The position numbers were made by a program, and so were the translations under genes. The notes below the pieces were generated by a model. It was not told the DNA's origin. It ran no database searches and was given only the letters and a program-made list of their open reading frames with translations. A stretch of DNA of 64,000 bases from Heterodera schachtii. Its lineage: Eukaryota; Nematoda; Chromadorea; Rhabditida; Heteroderidae. Positions 34,207 to 46,015 of this stretch are shown here, piece after piece (the stretch's first letter is position 1; each line of letters starts with the position of its first letter). The stretch spans positions 1,097,104-1,161,103 of the forward strand of contig SIJG01000038.1 of assembly GCA_023374025.1 (NCBI GenBank), written 5' to 3'.

Positions 34207-34939
34207 GGGTCGGGGTCGGTTCGCCGCGGCCACTTCGCCGCGGCCGGTTCGCCGCGGGTTTTTCGCCGCGGGGTTTTTTCGCCGCCGGCTTTTTCACCGC
34301 GGACTCTTTCGCCGCGGCCAGTTCGCCGCCCGTAGAAAAATGTCCTTTTCGCCGCCAGAATTAAAAAATCTCGAAAAATTTTTGCAATTATGTTAAAAAA
34401 GCGCTAAACTATGGTACGATTGCTGAATTGTTTGGGGTCTTCGTATAGCTGATTATTTTTGAAGCTGTGAGAATGTCGGCCATACTTATGCATTAGAGAT
34501 TGATAAAAATTTTTGACTTAAATTTTTTTACCCCCGGAACTCAACCCCTCCTTTATATTCGGTAACATTTTGGCGAAATTTTTGTTCAAATCGGTCGATT
34601 TCATCTTTTTCAATCGTTTATCCATGGTTGAATTTTATCCTGATACATATACACTTAATTTGCCCAAAATAAAGAGAAACCTATCTTTAATTAAGTTTTT
34701 TCGCTTCACACCATAGTTTCAGCTTTAGTTATACAATTTCTTGAAAAATAAAAAAGATTTTTAAAAAATAATTATGGCGGCGAAATGGACATTTTTCTAG
34801 GGGCGGCGAACCGGCCGCGGCGAACTGGCCGCGGCGAAAAAGTCCGCGGCGAAAAAGCCGGCGGCGAAAAAACCCGGCGACGAAAAACCCGCGGCGAACC
34901 GGCCGCGGCGAAGTGGCCGCGGCGAACCGGGCGGTTCCC
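34207..34939. mobile_element. Foldback element with GC-rich TTCGCCGCGG arrays and 9-bp TSD
   Basis: Exact 9-bp duplication ATAGCGGAA at 34198-34206 and 34940-34948. The left end begins GGGTCGGGG, then CGGTTCGCCGCGGCCACTTC and more TTCGCCGCGG units to about 34365. The right end is the inverted equivalent (about 34775-34939), ending GGTTCCC. The host palindrome's other arm reads AACAACGGAGTCAGAGAAAG, the uninterrupted site. The centre, 34370-34770, is unremarkable. Forward and reverse ORFs here are repeat artefacts. Confidence 0.85.
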
Positions 34940-35759
34940 ATAGCGGAATCAGAGAAAGCGAAGACTCTGCTCTTTCTCCCTCTCTCTCTCAATTTGTCTC
35001 TCTCTTCTTTCTCTCTCTCTTTCTCTCTGTGTGTGTATCTCTCGGAACCCGTCAGTTGGGCCCTCACGTTTGGGCCCCCACGTTTGGGCCCTCACGTTTG
35101 GGCCCCACACGTTTGGGCCCCAGCAGGTTTTTCCACTTAAGCTTTTTTCTTTGGCATCCAAATCCAACATTGTTGGTATCATTCGAAAGCTCTTAACATG
35201 CTCTATTAGCTTTGCCAAAAACGAAAAGTTTTTCAAGCCTGGAAAACATTTTATTGAGAAAAAACTTGAAAATTTCGACTTTTTCGAAATTTTCATGTAT
35301 AACTTTTTTGGTATTTGTCTAATCGCGAAGCAATAGCTTAGAAAAAGTTTCTAAATACATTAAGCTTTCGAATGATATCAAAAATGTTGGATTTGGATGA
35401 CAAAGAAAAAACTTATAGAAAGTTATAGTGGAAAAACATGCTGGGGCCCAAACGTGGGGGCCCAATCGTGAGGGCCCAACTGACGTAGACCGGTGTCTCT
35501 CCATTTATCTGTCTGACTCTTTCGACGCGTTTCTTTCATCACTAATTCTTCTCTTTCTCTGACTCCGTTGTTCTTTATGTGTTCTATGGCGTCGCTTTGG
35601 AAAGTGACACCAATAACCGATGCGAAATGGAGAACATTTGGTTGATTGCGTGTTGGTGCGCATCGCTGAACACTCATTTTGGTTAAATTTAATTATATAA
35701 AAAATATAAATCAATTTAGAAATTAATTTAGAATTTAATATTCTGAGGAAATTCGTTGC

Positions 35760-35905
35760 CAAAATATCTTTTTGGGTTGGTAGGCGAAATGAATGATTTT
35801 GGTTAAGTTTGCAAAATGTCAGTAGGCGAAATAAAAGTTTTTGGGTTAGTAGGCGAAATGAATGTTTTTGCCTTAGTAGGCGCAATGACAAGTAGGCGAA
35901 ATGTA
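35760..35905 (+). repeat. Degenerate tandem repeat with GTAGGCGAAATGAA units
   Basis: Five or so units of AGTAGGCGAAATGAATG-type sequence separated by TTTTTGGGTT-like spacers. It directly abuts the outer palindrome's right end and produces a spurious minus-strand ORF. Confidence 0.75.
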
Positions 35906-37439
35906 GGTACATCCAAAATAATCATTAATTTTTGCTAACCTAAAAATAGAAAGTTTTCAGTGAAAACCTGCTTAAAATACCAAAATTTAATTAATTTATT
36001 TATTATTGTTAAAAGAATCTTGTTGAAGAAGCGACAGATTTTACCGATCCATTTTTTCCTTCCCGCATTGGTGCTGACAAGTGAACCATCCTAATTGTAA
36101 TTAATTGCCCAAATCACTTTTAACCACGTTTATCGTGTAGAGCATAGGAAATTTACTATTGTAAATTTTGACTTTTTTGGTGCAGTCACCAAAAATGATC
36201 AGAAAAAAGTGATCAAAGTTTCGAATATCAATAAAAATAGCAAAATTTTTAAAAAAATTCAAAAATTGATTAAGTAGACTGGACCGAAAATTATTAAATT
36301 ATTATTATTTTATTTTTAATTTTGTTTAAAAAGGAATTAATGTGTAGTTTAATTTTTAAAATATTGATTCATATCATCAACAAAAAATTTACAATTACGA
36401 CAATAAAAATAATTTAATGGTCTAATCTCAGGGTTTCCACTTTAAATTGTCATTACTCATTTAAAAGAAAAAATAGTCTATATCAAATTTGTTGAAAGGA
36501 AGTAACGTCTTTTAATATTTGGAGGCAAAGAACATATTGTTATTTAATATTTATTTTATTTTAAATTCTTTTAAAACAATTAAATGTTTTATTTTATTTT
36601 GTTGATCCATGCTTCTTGAAGCTACTCTTTTTATAATAAGATTATTTATTTTTATTTATTCAATCAAAAATGTTAATATTTTCAGCCTCTCTTTCCTTTT
36701 GTTTGTCGAATTAATTATTGCATTGGAGTTTATTTAACATATTACCCTGCAATTCTTTTAATTTTCTTTCTTTTTACATTTTGTTATAAACTTTTGTAAT
36801 AGTAATTCATCGGAAACGTTTGGTCTTCCCACGTTGTATGCCTTTTGATCAGCAAAATTAAATTTTAGTAATAGATTTTAAGGATAATTAGCTTGTTTTG
36901 TTGTTTCAATTAAAAATACAGGTTCTTTAGCAAATAATACATTTTGGGTTTCTCGACTCGCTTCTGTTACTATTAGTGTAGTTTGAAAGAATCATATTCG
37001 AAGCGATTAATTTTTGTCACCTGCAATAATTTAATCAATACCATCGTATTTGATATTAGTTGTTAAACTTTGTCATTTTAAATATAGCAATTTATGTAAT
37101 TTGTATTTAAAATTCTTTCTACATATTTTTAACTCTTAATGTTTTTCGTTTATTTTTCTCATAAACAAATTTTGCTCAATTTTTATAATTAAACTGAATA
37201 TTTTTAAGAGACAAAAAATTTGTTTTCTTAACAAAATAGAATCTTGTTTTGATTTGGTGAGTCAATTCATGGACATTCTTCTTGATTACTTTATTTAAAC
37301 TTTCTTTAAAAAATTATTCATTGAAATTACCGTAGATTTATCGAGAGTAGATTTATAATATATAAACCTTTAAGTACTTATTTTTAAATAGTATTTTTGA
37401 ACAATTTATATACAAGTGTAATAGAATTTTTGAAACTTG

Positions 37440-37765
37440 TCAATATAAAATTTTGACAAATATATTTGTATAGATTTATAATTTTTATTATTTAGAAAGT
37501 AAATTTTTTTAATTTACTTATTTATTAATATAGATATTGACTTTAGATTTTAAAAATAATCTAACATGTTATTTTATCACTGAACATTAAATAAATTAAA
37601 ATATATATGTTATTTAATATTTTAACTGAAAATTTTTTTTATGAATATTATATTTAAATATTATCACTTATTTTTTCATTCAATATTTTTTTATTTATTT
37701 TGGTTGTTTTTGATTTCTCCATTATTTTACCCCTGAATATTAAATTTATAATTAACGGTGTATGA
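37440..37765 (+). repeat. Direct repeat, copy 1 (partner 43755-44065)
   Basis: Nearly identical over about 310 bp to 43755-44065, including AAATAATCTAACATGTTATT and TAATTAACGGTGTATGA. The similarity stops abruptly after GGTGTATGA, where the two copies have different flanks. Confidence 0.85.
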
Positions 37766-37808
37766 AAAATATGTTAAAAAACTTATTTTTACTCAAATTA
37801 TTTTAACA

Positions 37809-37940
37809 GATCTTTATTCCTTAAATGTAAACATGCTCACAGACGCAAAGCTAAAGGTATTTAACGAACTTAATATTGGACATATATTATCCAGTCATCT
37901 AGTGACGCTTCGTCTCTGTATATCTAAGCAAATTTCTTAA
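37809..37940 (+). CDS. Possible terminal exon or relic, 43 codons
   Basis: Begins right after TTTTAACAG, a good acceptor. Reads DLYSLNVNMLTDAKLKVF, then LNIGHILSSHLVTLRLCI, to a stop at 37938-37940. An in-frame ATG is within it, and the same frame stays open back to 37758. No family recognised. It lies just past the breakpoint of the 37440-37765 repeat. Confidence 0.25.
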   Translation, partial: DLYSLNVNMLTDAKLKVFNELNIGHILSSHLVTLRLCISKQIS

Positions 37941-38807
37941 TTTATTCAATTTTTACGTTAGCTTAATAATTAATGCACATCTATTTGAGCGTCATTTTTA
38001 ATATATTTTATTTTTTAACTTTAAGCAATTAAAATTATATTCAAATATATGAATTTGATAGAAAGTGCATAATTGTTAGAAATGGAATTAATATTATTCT
38101 CATTTATAAAATTTTAATGGCAATTTTGTTAATAGAATTTGCCTGAAAATAATCTAACTCTTGTGGATTTGAGTTGACTTTTTTCAAAAAATAATTAGAT
38201 GAAATCATTGCACCCAGTGAATCACAACTTTTGTTCATTTTTCTTGAAATATTTTTTTGTTATTTAAACATACTATGTAAAAAAATATAATCACTTTTGT
38301 GATCGTCATGAACTCCAAATGTAAACGATAAGGAATTTAAAATCGATAAAAAGGATCGTATGAAGATAATTGTAGGGCCCAGCAGATTTCTAGTGAAAAA
38401 AACTTTTTTTTTTTTTTTTGCTATTGTTTTGATTTTGGCGATTTATCATTATTTTTTCACTATTTCAACATTTTTGGAAAATTCCTTAACAAATATGCAA
38501 TAGAAACCAAAAAACACGCCCCTAATAATCGATTTTAAAAAATTTTTGGAAAATTTTCTCAAAAACTCATCCAGAAATTTTTTTTCTCGACAAATTTTTG
38601 ATTTAAAAAGTGTTAATATTTGCTAGAAAATATTAGAAAAGAAATGTTCGGTCCGAGGGTTTTGTTTTAGTCCAATTAAATATTATAATTTAATTTATTG
38701 GAGAAGAAGAGAAAGGGCAAGCAAGCAAAAATTGGAAAAAAAAGAGAAAAGATTAAATTAAAGAAAAGAAAAAATTAGAGGTGAAATAGAAGAGAGAGAA
38801 GAAAGCA

Positions 38808-39230
38808 GGGCTCCCAACTCTGATGGTTTATCAGCATTTTAAAAACCCAAAATAATCACTAACATTTTAAAATTAATATTTGGTCTTTTAGGGGTACATT
38901 TCAAAAAAAAAAGTTTTTTTTTATTTTTTACATGAAATTTCTATAAATTTTCAAAAATTTTCAAAATATATAAAAAAATTTGCCGAATTTTGGATTTTTT
39001 TCGGATTTCCAAAAATTTCAGTAAAAAATCATCGAAAATGTAAAAAAAGAAATTATATATTTTTTATTTAGTTTTACCAATGTTATAATTTTTCTTACGA
39101 ATTGAATTCATTTTTAAATTTATTATTTTTTTTACCGAGATGTCTTTCTTTTTCTTAAAAATCGTATTTGATCATTTTTTTTTAATTAAAATTTGTTTTG
39201 CTTAAAGGGTTTTTAGCCCATAAACCACTA
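38808..39230 (+). mobile_element. hAT-like fragment, one end only
   Basis: Starts with CAGGGCTCCCAACTC, a hAT-style terminus. The following AT-rich body (TTTAGGGGTACATTTC, CATGAAATTTCTATAAATTT) resembles the interior of the 42239-42836 element. No matching right end or target duplication found. Confidence 0.45.
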
Positions 39231-41009
39231 ACCCTTATCGATGTCAAGCGTTCAATCGGAAAATGTGCAAATCTCTAGTAATTTTTTCCTTTCATATTTT
39301 TAACATTTATAGAGTGAATTGTATTTAGTTTTTTCTACTGTTTATTTCGAATACATATGTTTTATTTGGTGTCACACTGGGTTATCGAATACCCACGATA
39401 TTTAATTTTTTGTTTTCGCCTATTATTATTAATGGACATTTTAGAATTTTGTAATTTTTAATTTCACGTCTCCGGTGATGAGATATCGATGATATGGAGC
39501 TTCTTTTATATTTTAATTTTTTCATTAACTGTTTCACTTATTTTCATTGTCAGTATATTCGAATTACATTTCCATTAATTGATTAAATTAATATAATGAC
39601 CATTTCCTATTTTCTTTGTTTTTTATAACAAATATATAAAATTTTAAAATCAAATGCTTCTTCTATTCAATTAAAACTTTAATATAATATCAGAAATAAT
39701 AATAAATTCAAATTATTAATTACTTATATGTATCAAGAATTGGTATTATAATATGAATTTAAATTCAAGCGACCCAGACTTTTGTAAATAATTGTTTGGT
39801 CCTTGGCCAAACCAAAAAGAAGTCAATGGATTATTGTTTATTCAATAGCGATCAGCCAGGATTTCTGTTATTTTGTAATTTTCTCTAAACAGTCTCAAAA
39901 GTTGCTCAGTGTGCAAATGTTCCATGTGCTGGTGGCGTTTAAGCTTTAATATATTTACGATGTTGAAAAATTCAAATTCAAATATAATTAAATCTAGGTT
40001 TTATAATTTTTCACTCAATTATATAATAATTATTTTGCCCTTATTTATTAAATCACTATTTAATTAAAATCATTGATTTTATTTGTCTGTTAATGAAAAT
40101 GTATAATTAAGCCTTTTTATTTTTGAACTCAATTTTTCGTAATAAATAAAAATTGAAAATAATTAAATAATTAAAACATTTAATAATTTAAAAAATGGCA
40201 AAATTTTCTTTACTTTTTTGTATGATTTTTATTTAATATTTTATTGACAAACTTATCTAAGTCACTATTTACTCTGTATGATAAAAAATTAATATTATTA
40301 TTATAATTGTCAAGTTTTCAATAATTTTTAGCATAATCTAAAATTAAAATAAAAGAAATTTATTTTATTTATTCAAAATTAGGCTTAATTTAACTTTTTT
40401 ATTATTATTTACATATTTTTCGATCTGATTTTTTGAATTATCGCCTCACCATTTACCGTATAAACTACAAACCGTATTCATTCTTAAGAATAATTAATTT
40501 AAAGGACACTAAAATAATTTTTTGTTTTGGTTTCAAATGAAAAGTATTAAAGTAAAAAAAAAGTCAAGCACTCTTTTTATAACTTTTTTAAAATTTTTTT
40601 TATTTATATCCAAATTTAAATTTTATTATAGGTTCCTTAAAATACTTACGTATATTCACCGAATAAATTTTAAAATTATTTTACAATTTTATCGATTTTT
40701 AATATTATTGACTGTATAAATTTATCATTTCAAAATAATTAATACAATTCAATATTTCGAGTCCAAGCTCGCATTGACTACCATTTTTAGAAATTTTTGT
40801 AAAATTAGAAATATTTTTATAATATTATAATTATATTTTTTCTTTTAGTTGGATTTATTGCAATTACAACGTTTACGCAGAATTATGTTTATTTTATACT
40901 TTATCTTACTAATTTTATTTTACATATAATTGACAAAATTTTATATTTTCTTAAAAACAATTAAAGTTATATTCCGTAAAATCCGGCATTTTAGCGAAAG
41001 TTCAGACAA

Positions 41010-41830
41010 TGATTAATATAAACGAAGAATTTATCATTAATAAAGTTCCTTCCCTTCATCAATTATAGAAAACAACTCTTAAGTCTATTTTAACCGGCAT
41101 ATATCGCCAAATTTGATAATTTTTTGGCTATATCTATTAAGAAGTAACCGTAAAAACTCGAAATTTCAGGGCGTTTCCCTGAAAAAGCTGTAAAAACCTA
41201 AAATATACGCGGTAGAATAAATTTTAAAAACTTTTAAATAAGCTTGCCTATATTAATATGAACAAATCTGAAATAGGATAACAAAAGTTTTGCAAAATTT
41301 AAAATTTATTAAATAAATAAAATATAACAACAAAATCAATTAAAAGACAAACTATAAATAATAAAAAAAATTCTTAAATAAATTTTATCTTATAATTGGC
41401 AACATTCGGAGGTAATTGTCACATCAGCACATATTATTTTGTTACTGAATTCACAACAATTGTTGTGCTCTCGACATTGTGAATAAAGTGAATGACATTT
41501 CTTAAATTAACAAAGAAAATGAAGATAAAAAATGTAAAATATAATCCATATCTAATATATTTTGAATGAGAAAATAGATATAAGAGAGTATAACTTTGAG
41601 TTTTCTGTAATGATTAATTATTAACTTAATTATTTTTTTATTATATTTTATTTTCACTTTGTCTATTTATTTGTTGAAATTTTCATTATAATCTCCATAA
41701 TTTACATTTCCAAAAGATATTAATAATTTTTCCTGATGAACAAAATTGGTGTTTATTTTAATACGACTTTTTAAAGTTCAGTAACGATAAAATAGATTTA
41801 CCCTATTTTTTAATTAACTTCTTTTTTTAA
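41010..41830 (+). repeat. Segmental repeat, copy 1 (partner 45190-46015)
   Basis: Shared blocks in order: CATCAATTATAGAAAACAAC, AAATTTGATAATTTTT, CCGTAAA-ACTCGAAAT, GAAATAGGATAACAAAA, AAATTGGTGTTTATTTTAAT. Similarity resumes at about 43170-43270 (TTTTAAAACTCTCG, GACGTATTAT), matching 45925-46015, so the two loci are diverged copies with different indels. Confidence 0.75.
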
Positions 41831-43754
41831 TTGTACTTGAAGTTATTTTTTTGTTTATTTATTTTTCTAAATTTTATAAGCAATTTTTTTTATTATATTT
41901 AATATTTTTAAACTGGAAAATTTATATATCTATTTTTATTTTAACAGTTTTAATTTTTCTATATAAAAATTATTTATGTAATATATTTATGTAATAATAT
42001 TCAATTATTTGTCAATTAAGAAATTCTTTAATGAAGTGTTATGTCCGAAGATAACAAATTAATTTATTTGCCGAAGAAATAAATAATAAAATAAATGCAG
42101 AGAATAAATTGGGAGCTCAAAAATGGTGGGCACAATATATCTGAATTATGGGAAAGGGAGGGGGAGAAGATGGTGAAGTGGCGTGGGGTCATACACCTAA
42201 TCAATAACCATTTGAATTGTTCTTTTCTCTAACATGAATAGGGCTGCTAATTTTATGTAAGAAAAATCGCGAATTATGTAAATAAAATATGTAAAAAAAA
42301 TGCTAAAATATGTATGAAATATGTACAAAAACCCCCAAATATGTACTAAAATATGTAAATAAAATTTTTTTTAATGGTTATTTTTTGGAAAAAAATTCTT
42401 TGTAAAAAGTGAAATAGGCACTAAATGCCATAAAAATGACAAAAATAGGCTTAGAATTACATTTTAGGTTTTTAAAAATTAATTTTTGATATATAATTTT
42501 TTGAAAAAAAAATTCGATTTTTAGGGATACATTTTCAAAAAATTTTTTTTTTAATTTTTCACTAACAATTTCTATAAATTTTCCAAAATCCTCAAAATAT
42601 GTTTAAAAAAATGAAAATATGTACGAAAAGTTGCGAAATATTTAGGAAAAAGTCCAAAATATGTATAAAAATATGTACATATGTAATATGTAGAAAAATC
42701 CCAAAATATGTAAAAATATGTAAATAAAAGTCCCAACTGTTGTTCGCAAACACAAAAAAGAAAGTGTTTTTCCCACTAATTAGGCTATGGAGAAGCCAGG
42801 AAAAAAATATGTATTTAAATAAAATTAGCAGCCCTAAACATGAAGCTTTAGAAATTTTATGTACTTTCCAATAACTTTAAATATCTGATGCTTTTTAAAA
42901 ATATCGGTATTCTGCATTATGAAAATTGAGTATTTTGTTCTTCCATTCCAAGGACATTTTCATTTTCATTATAGTTTTTATAAAAATGAATAATTCATAA
43001 ATTATTGAAGAAGAATTAAATATCAAATTAATAAATTATTTAAGTAAAAAATCCAAGATAATATAAAAAATTTGAAGTATTTATCAAAATAAAGCTGCAT
43101 ATGAACATTTTATAAATTTTCTTTTGTTAATTATTATTTTCATTAATAATTTAAATTTATTTTATTTTTCTCTTTTCCTTATTGAATTTTATATTTTTGT
43201 CATTAATTATTTTAAAACTCTCGGGATTTGCTCAACCCATATTTTTTTGGTTATTAGATAAATTTAAAATTTCATTTAATATGACGTATTATTCCATTTA
43301 TTGTTGATATGAAACCAAATTTTTAATTTATATTTCTTTCATCTTTTTATATTTAAATTAGCAATTTTAAATTTCTTATTTACACCTCTTAGCCATCCCA
43401 TCATCAATTTGATTTTTTAATTTCGACATTTCTTTGATTATTTTTATGCTTTATTTTTATCTGCTTAAACTTTATTTTATTTACATAGAATAATTTATTT
43501 TTGATAATTGTCTATTAAATTTTCTTCATTTTCTTTTTATTTTTTAAATAATTGTCATTTGTCATAATTTGGAAAAATTTATTATATATTTACATGAGCC
43601 AATTGCAAATGCAAGTTTTAGAAATGCGTTTTCATCTTGCATTTTATATGTTTTGTTTAATAATAAATAAAAAATGATATTTCATTTTGTTGATTATTAA
43701 TTAATAAATGATTTTGAGTGGATCATGCTAAATTTGTCTGCATCCCTTTGACAA
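41831..43754. other. AT-rich stretch between duplicated blocks
   Basis: Holds the hAT MITE at 42239-42836 and a GC-richer purine run near 42105-42190 (GGGAAAGGGAGGGGGAGAAG). No gene recognised. Confidence 0.5.
42239..42836 (+). mobile_element. hAT MITE, 598 bp, copy 1
   Basis: Exact 8-bp duplication AACATGAA at 42231-42238 and 42837-42844. Termini TAGGGCTGCTAATTTTATGT and AAAATTAGCAGCCCTA. The interior is rich in repeated ATATGTA-type motifs (AAATATGTACAAAA). Same family as 55978-56576, in the opposite orientation. Confidence 0.9.
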
Positions 43755-44065
43755 GCATATTTGTATAGATTTATAATTTTTATTATTTAGAAAGTAAATT
43801 TTTTTAATTTACTTATTAATTAATATAGATATTGACTGTAGATTTTAAAAATAATCTAACATGTTATTTTATCACTGAACATTAAATAAATTAAAATATA
43901 TATGTTATTTAATATTTTAACTGAAAATTTTTTTTATGAATATTATATTTAAATATTATCACTTATTTTTTCATTCAATATTTTTTTATTTATTTTGGTT
44001 GGTTTTGATTTCTCCATTATTTTATCCCTGAATATTAAATTTATAATTAACGGTGTATGAATGTT
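43755..44065 (+). repeat. Direct repeat, copy 2 (partner 37440-37765)
   Basis: See the partner. Differences are a few substitutions and one short indel near the right edge (TATGAATGTTAAAA here). Confidence 0.85.
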
Positions 44066-44524
44066 AAAAAATTCTTTCAAGTGCTTTTTTTTAGAAAATT
44101 ATATGTGAATTTTAATTTAAAGAATTTTTTGTTTGAGTTGAATCATAATATCATTTTATCTAATTGTAAGTCTTTACGTCATTTGTATATAGTGATAATT
44201 TTACAGCATCATTAATTTTATGCAGGTGGTTTATTGTAAATTATGTTCTTTTTTATAGTCTAATTCTCAATATATTTAAGGAAAATTGCAAAGTTAAAGT
44301 AATTAATATTCGAACATAAATTTTAAAAAATGGAGTAATAGAGACTTTTCTATTAGTATTCTATTTTGTTGATCAAATTAAAATTATCATCATTTAAAAC
44401 ATTTTATATTTTAAGGGATATAATTTTTAATTGATTAATATTTTTCCTTTATATTTATTTTGAAGGCGAAGTATTGAAACTTGGCCTTCTTATTATTTTG
44501 TCAATTATTATAGCTATGTTGGAC

Positions 44525-44785
44525 CTGTACAAGTTTCTGTTTGGACTTAGACCTGAATACTCCGCTTATTTGTGCCCAAAAATATCAAGAAACCCATCTA
44601 AAGTATAAAATTTTAAGTCTTGAACAGACCAGCCTTGTAATGTTAGAAATACAATGTGCGGCATTGATTGATACTAAAATGGAAAGAACTATAATGAATT
44701 TAGAAAATAAGCATAGTTAATTGAGTGAATATTCCTTAAAAAATTTTCTATTCCTAACTTGATTAAAATTTACTATGCTTTTAAA
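44525..44785 (+). repeat. Dispersed repeat, copy 2 (empty-site partner of 1555-2095)
   Basis: Matches the sequence flanking element B at 2096. Here CTATGCTTTTAAATTAGACG runs on without the element, consistent with insertion of element B at a TA. Confidence 0.65.
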
Positions 44786-45189
44786 TTAGACGAGTTTTAA
44801 CTTGAAATAAGTATAAATAATTAAATATTTTTCTAGGTATTATTTTTTATGAAAATATTTTAAAAGATAATTTACAAAATTAAAATTAATGGAAATTATG
44901 TTTTAATTTCTATTAGCTTGCAAATATCAAATAAAATTATCAAATTTAACTTAAGTTATGCCAGAAATATTACTTATTTTCATACAACTTTTTTAAAGTT
45001 CACAATTTTTTATTTTATAGTTCAAAAATATTCTCTTCTCGAAAATAATATATAGCAGAAGAATATCAAAAAATTAATTAAAAATAATAATCGTTTCAAG
45101 AAATGGAGCTTTCACACTGTTAAAATTTGGTGTTCCTCTTGGCCAAAAATGATCAAGATAAAGTTAGAAAAATAAAAAACAAAATAATC

Positions 45190-46015
45190 ATTAATATAAA
45201 CAAAGAATTTAATTTTAACAAAGTTCCCTTCATCAATTATAGAAAACAACTCTTAATTTTATTTTAGCCGGCACACATCGTCAAATTTGATAATTTTTAG
45301 GCTAAATCTGTTAAGAAATAGCCGTAAATACTCGAAATCTGAAATAGGATAACAAAAAGATTTGCAAAATATAAAATTTATTAAATAAATAAGATATACT
45401 CAACAAATTCAATTCAATGACTAAAACTATTAATAATAAAAATTGTTTTTTAAATAAAATGAAGATATAAAAATGCAAAATATAATCCATATCTAACATA
45501 TTTTGAATGAGAAAAAAGAATAAATATAAGAGAGTATAATTTGAGTTTTCTGTAATGATTAATTATCAACTTAATTAGTTTTTATTTCTATTTTTATTTT
45601 CACAATGGCTATTTATTTGTTGAATTTTTCATTACAATCTTCAACAAATTTCCTTAAGATATAATAATTTTTTTGGACGAACAAAATTGGTGTTTATTTT
45701 AATACGACTTTAAAGTTCAGTAACGATAAAAATAGATTTAACTAATTTTTTAAGTAAACTCTTGTTAATATTTTTTGTTTATTTATTTTCCATATTTTTA
45801 AGTAAAAAATATAAGATAATAACAAAATTTTACTTTTTGCTTCAATACTCTGAAACGTGCATTTTCATTAAAATTTAAAATAATTTTATTTTTCCCTTTT
45901 CCTCAATGAACTTTATTTTTTTTGTCATTAATTATTTTAAAACTCTCGTGATTTAATCGACCCATATTTTTTGGTTGAGTTAAATTTAATAATTCATTTA
46001 ATGTGACGTATTATG
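45190..46015 (+). repeat. Segmental repeat, copy 2 (partner 41010-41830 and 43170-43270)
   Basis: The same blocks in the same order as copy 1, but without the 598-bp hAT MITE and other sequence that separates them there. Confidence 0.75.

Larger units (their letters stand above)
33105..35680. mobile_element. Large palindromic element hosting two inserted foldback elements
   Basis: The left end (about 33105-33158: TGTTCAACGATGCTCACCAA) matches the inverted right end (TTGGTGCGCATCGCTGAACA, to about 35675). After the first insertion the left arm resumes at 34125 with TCCATTTCGC and CTTTCCAAAGCAACGCCAT; after the second it resumes at 34949 with CAGAGAAAG. The right arm (35380-35680) has all of these in one piece. 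Near the centre are GGGCCC-containing units (ACGTTTGGGCCC, 35053-35125) with inverted copies at 35440-35486, and arms pairing CCAAATCCAACA with TGTTGGATTTGG. A CT-rich microsatellite is at 34970-35040. No transposase seen. Confidence 0.75.
35906..41009. other. AT-rich desert, part 6
   Basis: Contains a 325-bp repeat (37440-37765), a short exon-like frame (37809-37940) and a hAT-like fragment (38808-39230). A purine-rich run (AGAAGAGAAAGG) lies at 38700-38800. Otherwise nothing recognised. Confidence 0.55.

Noticed and set aside
34119..35912. Several ORFs of 60-135 codons rich in R, G, P or S
   Set aside because: They translate GC-rich arrays and CT microsatellite of the foldback elements in both directions.
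39527..39536. CTGTTTCA, the C. elegans 21U-RNA upstream motif
   Set aside because: A single occurrence noticed; no clustering that would indicate a piRNA locus.
45311..45499. 62-codon minus ORF in a repeat
   Set aside because: Lies within the 45.2-kb duplicated block and is not open in the partner copy.
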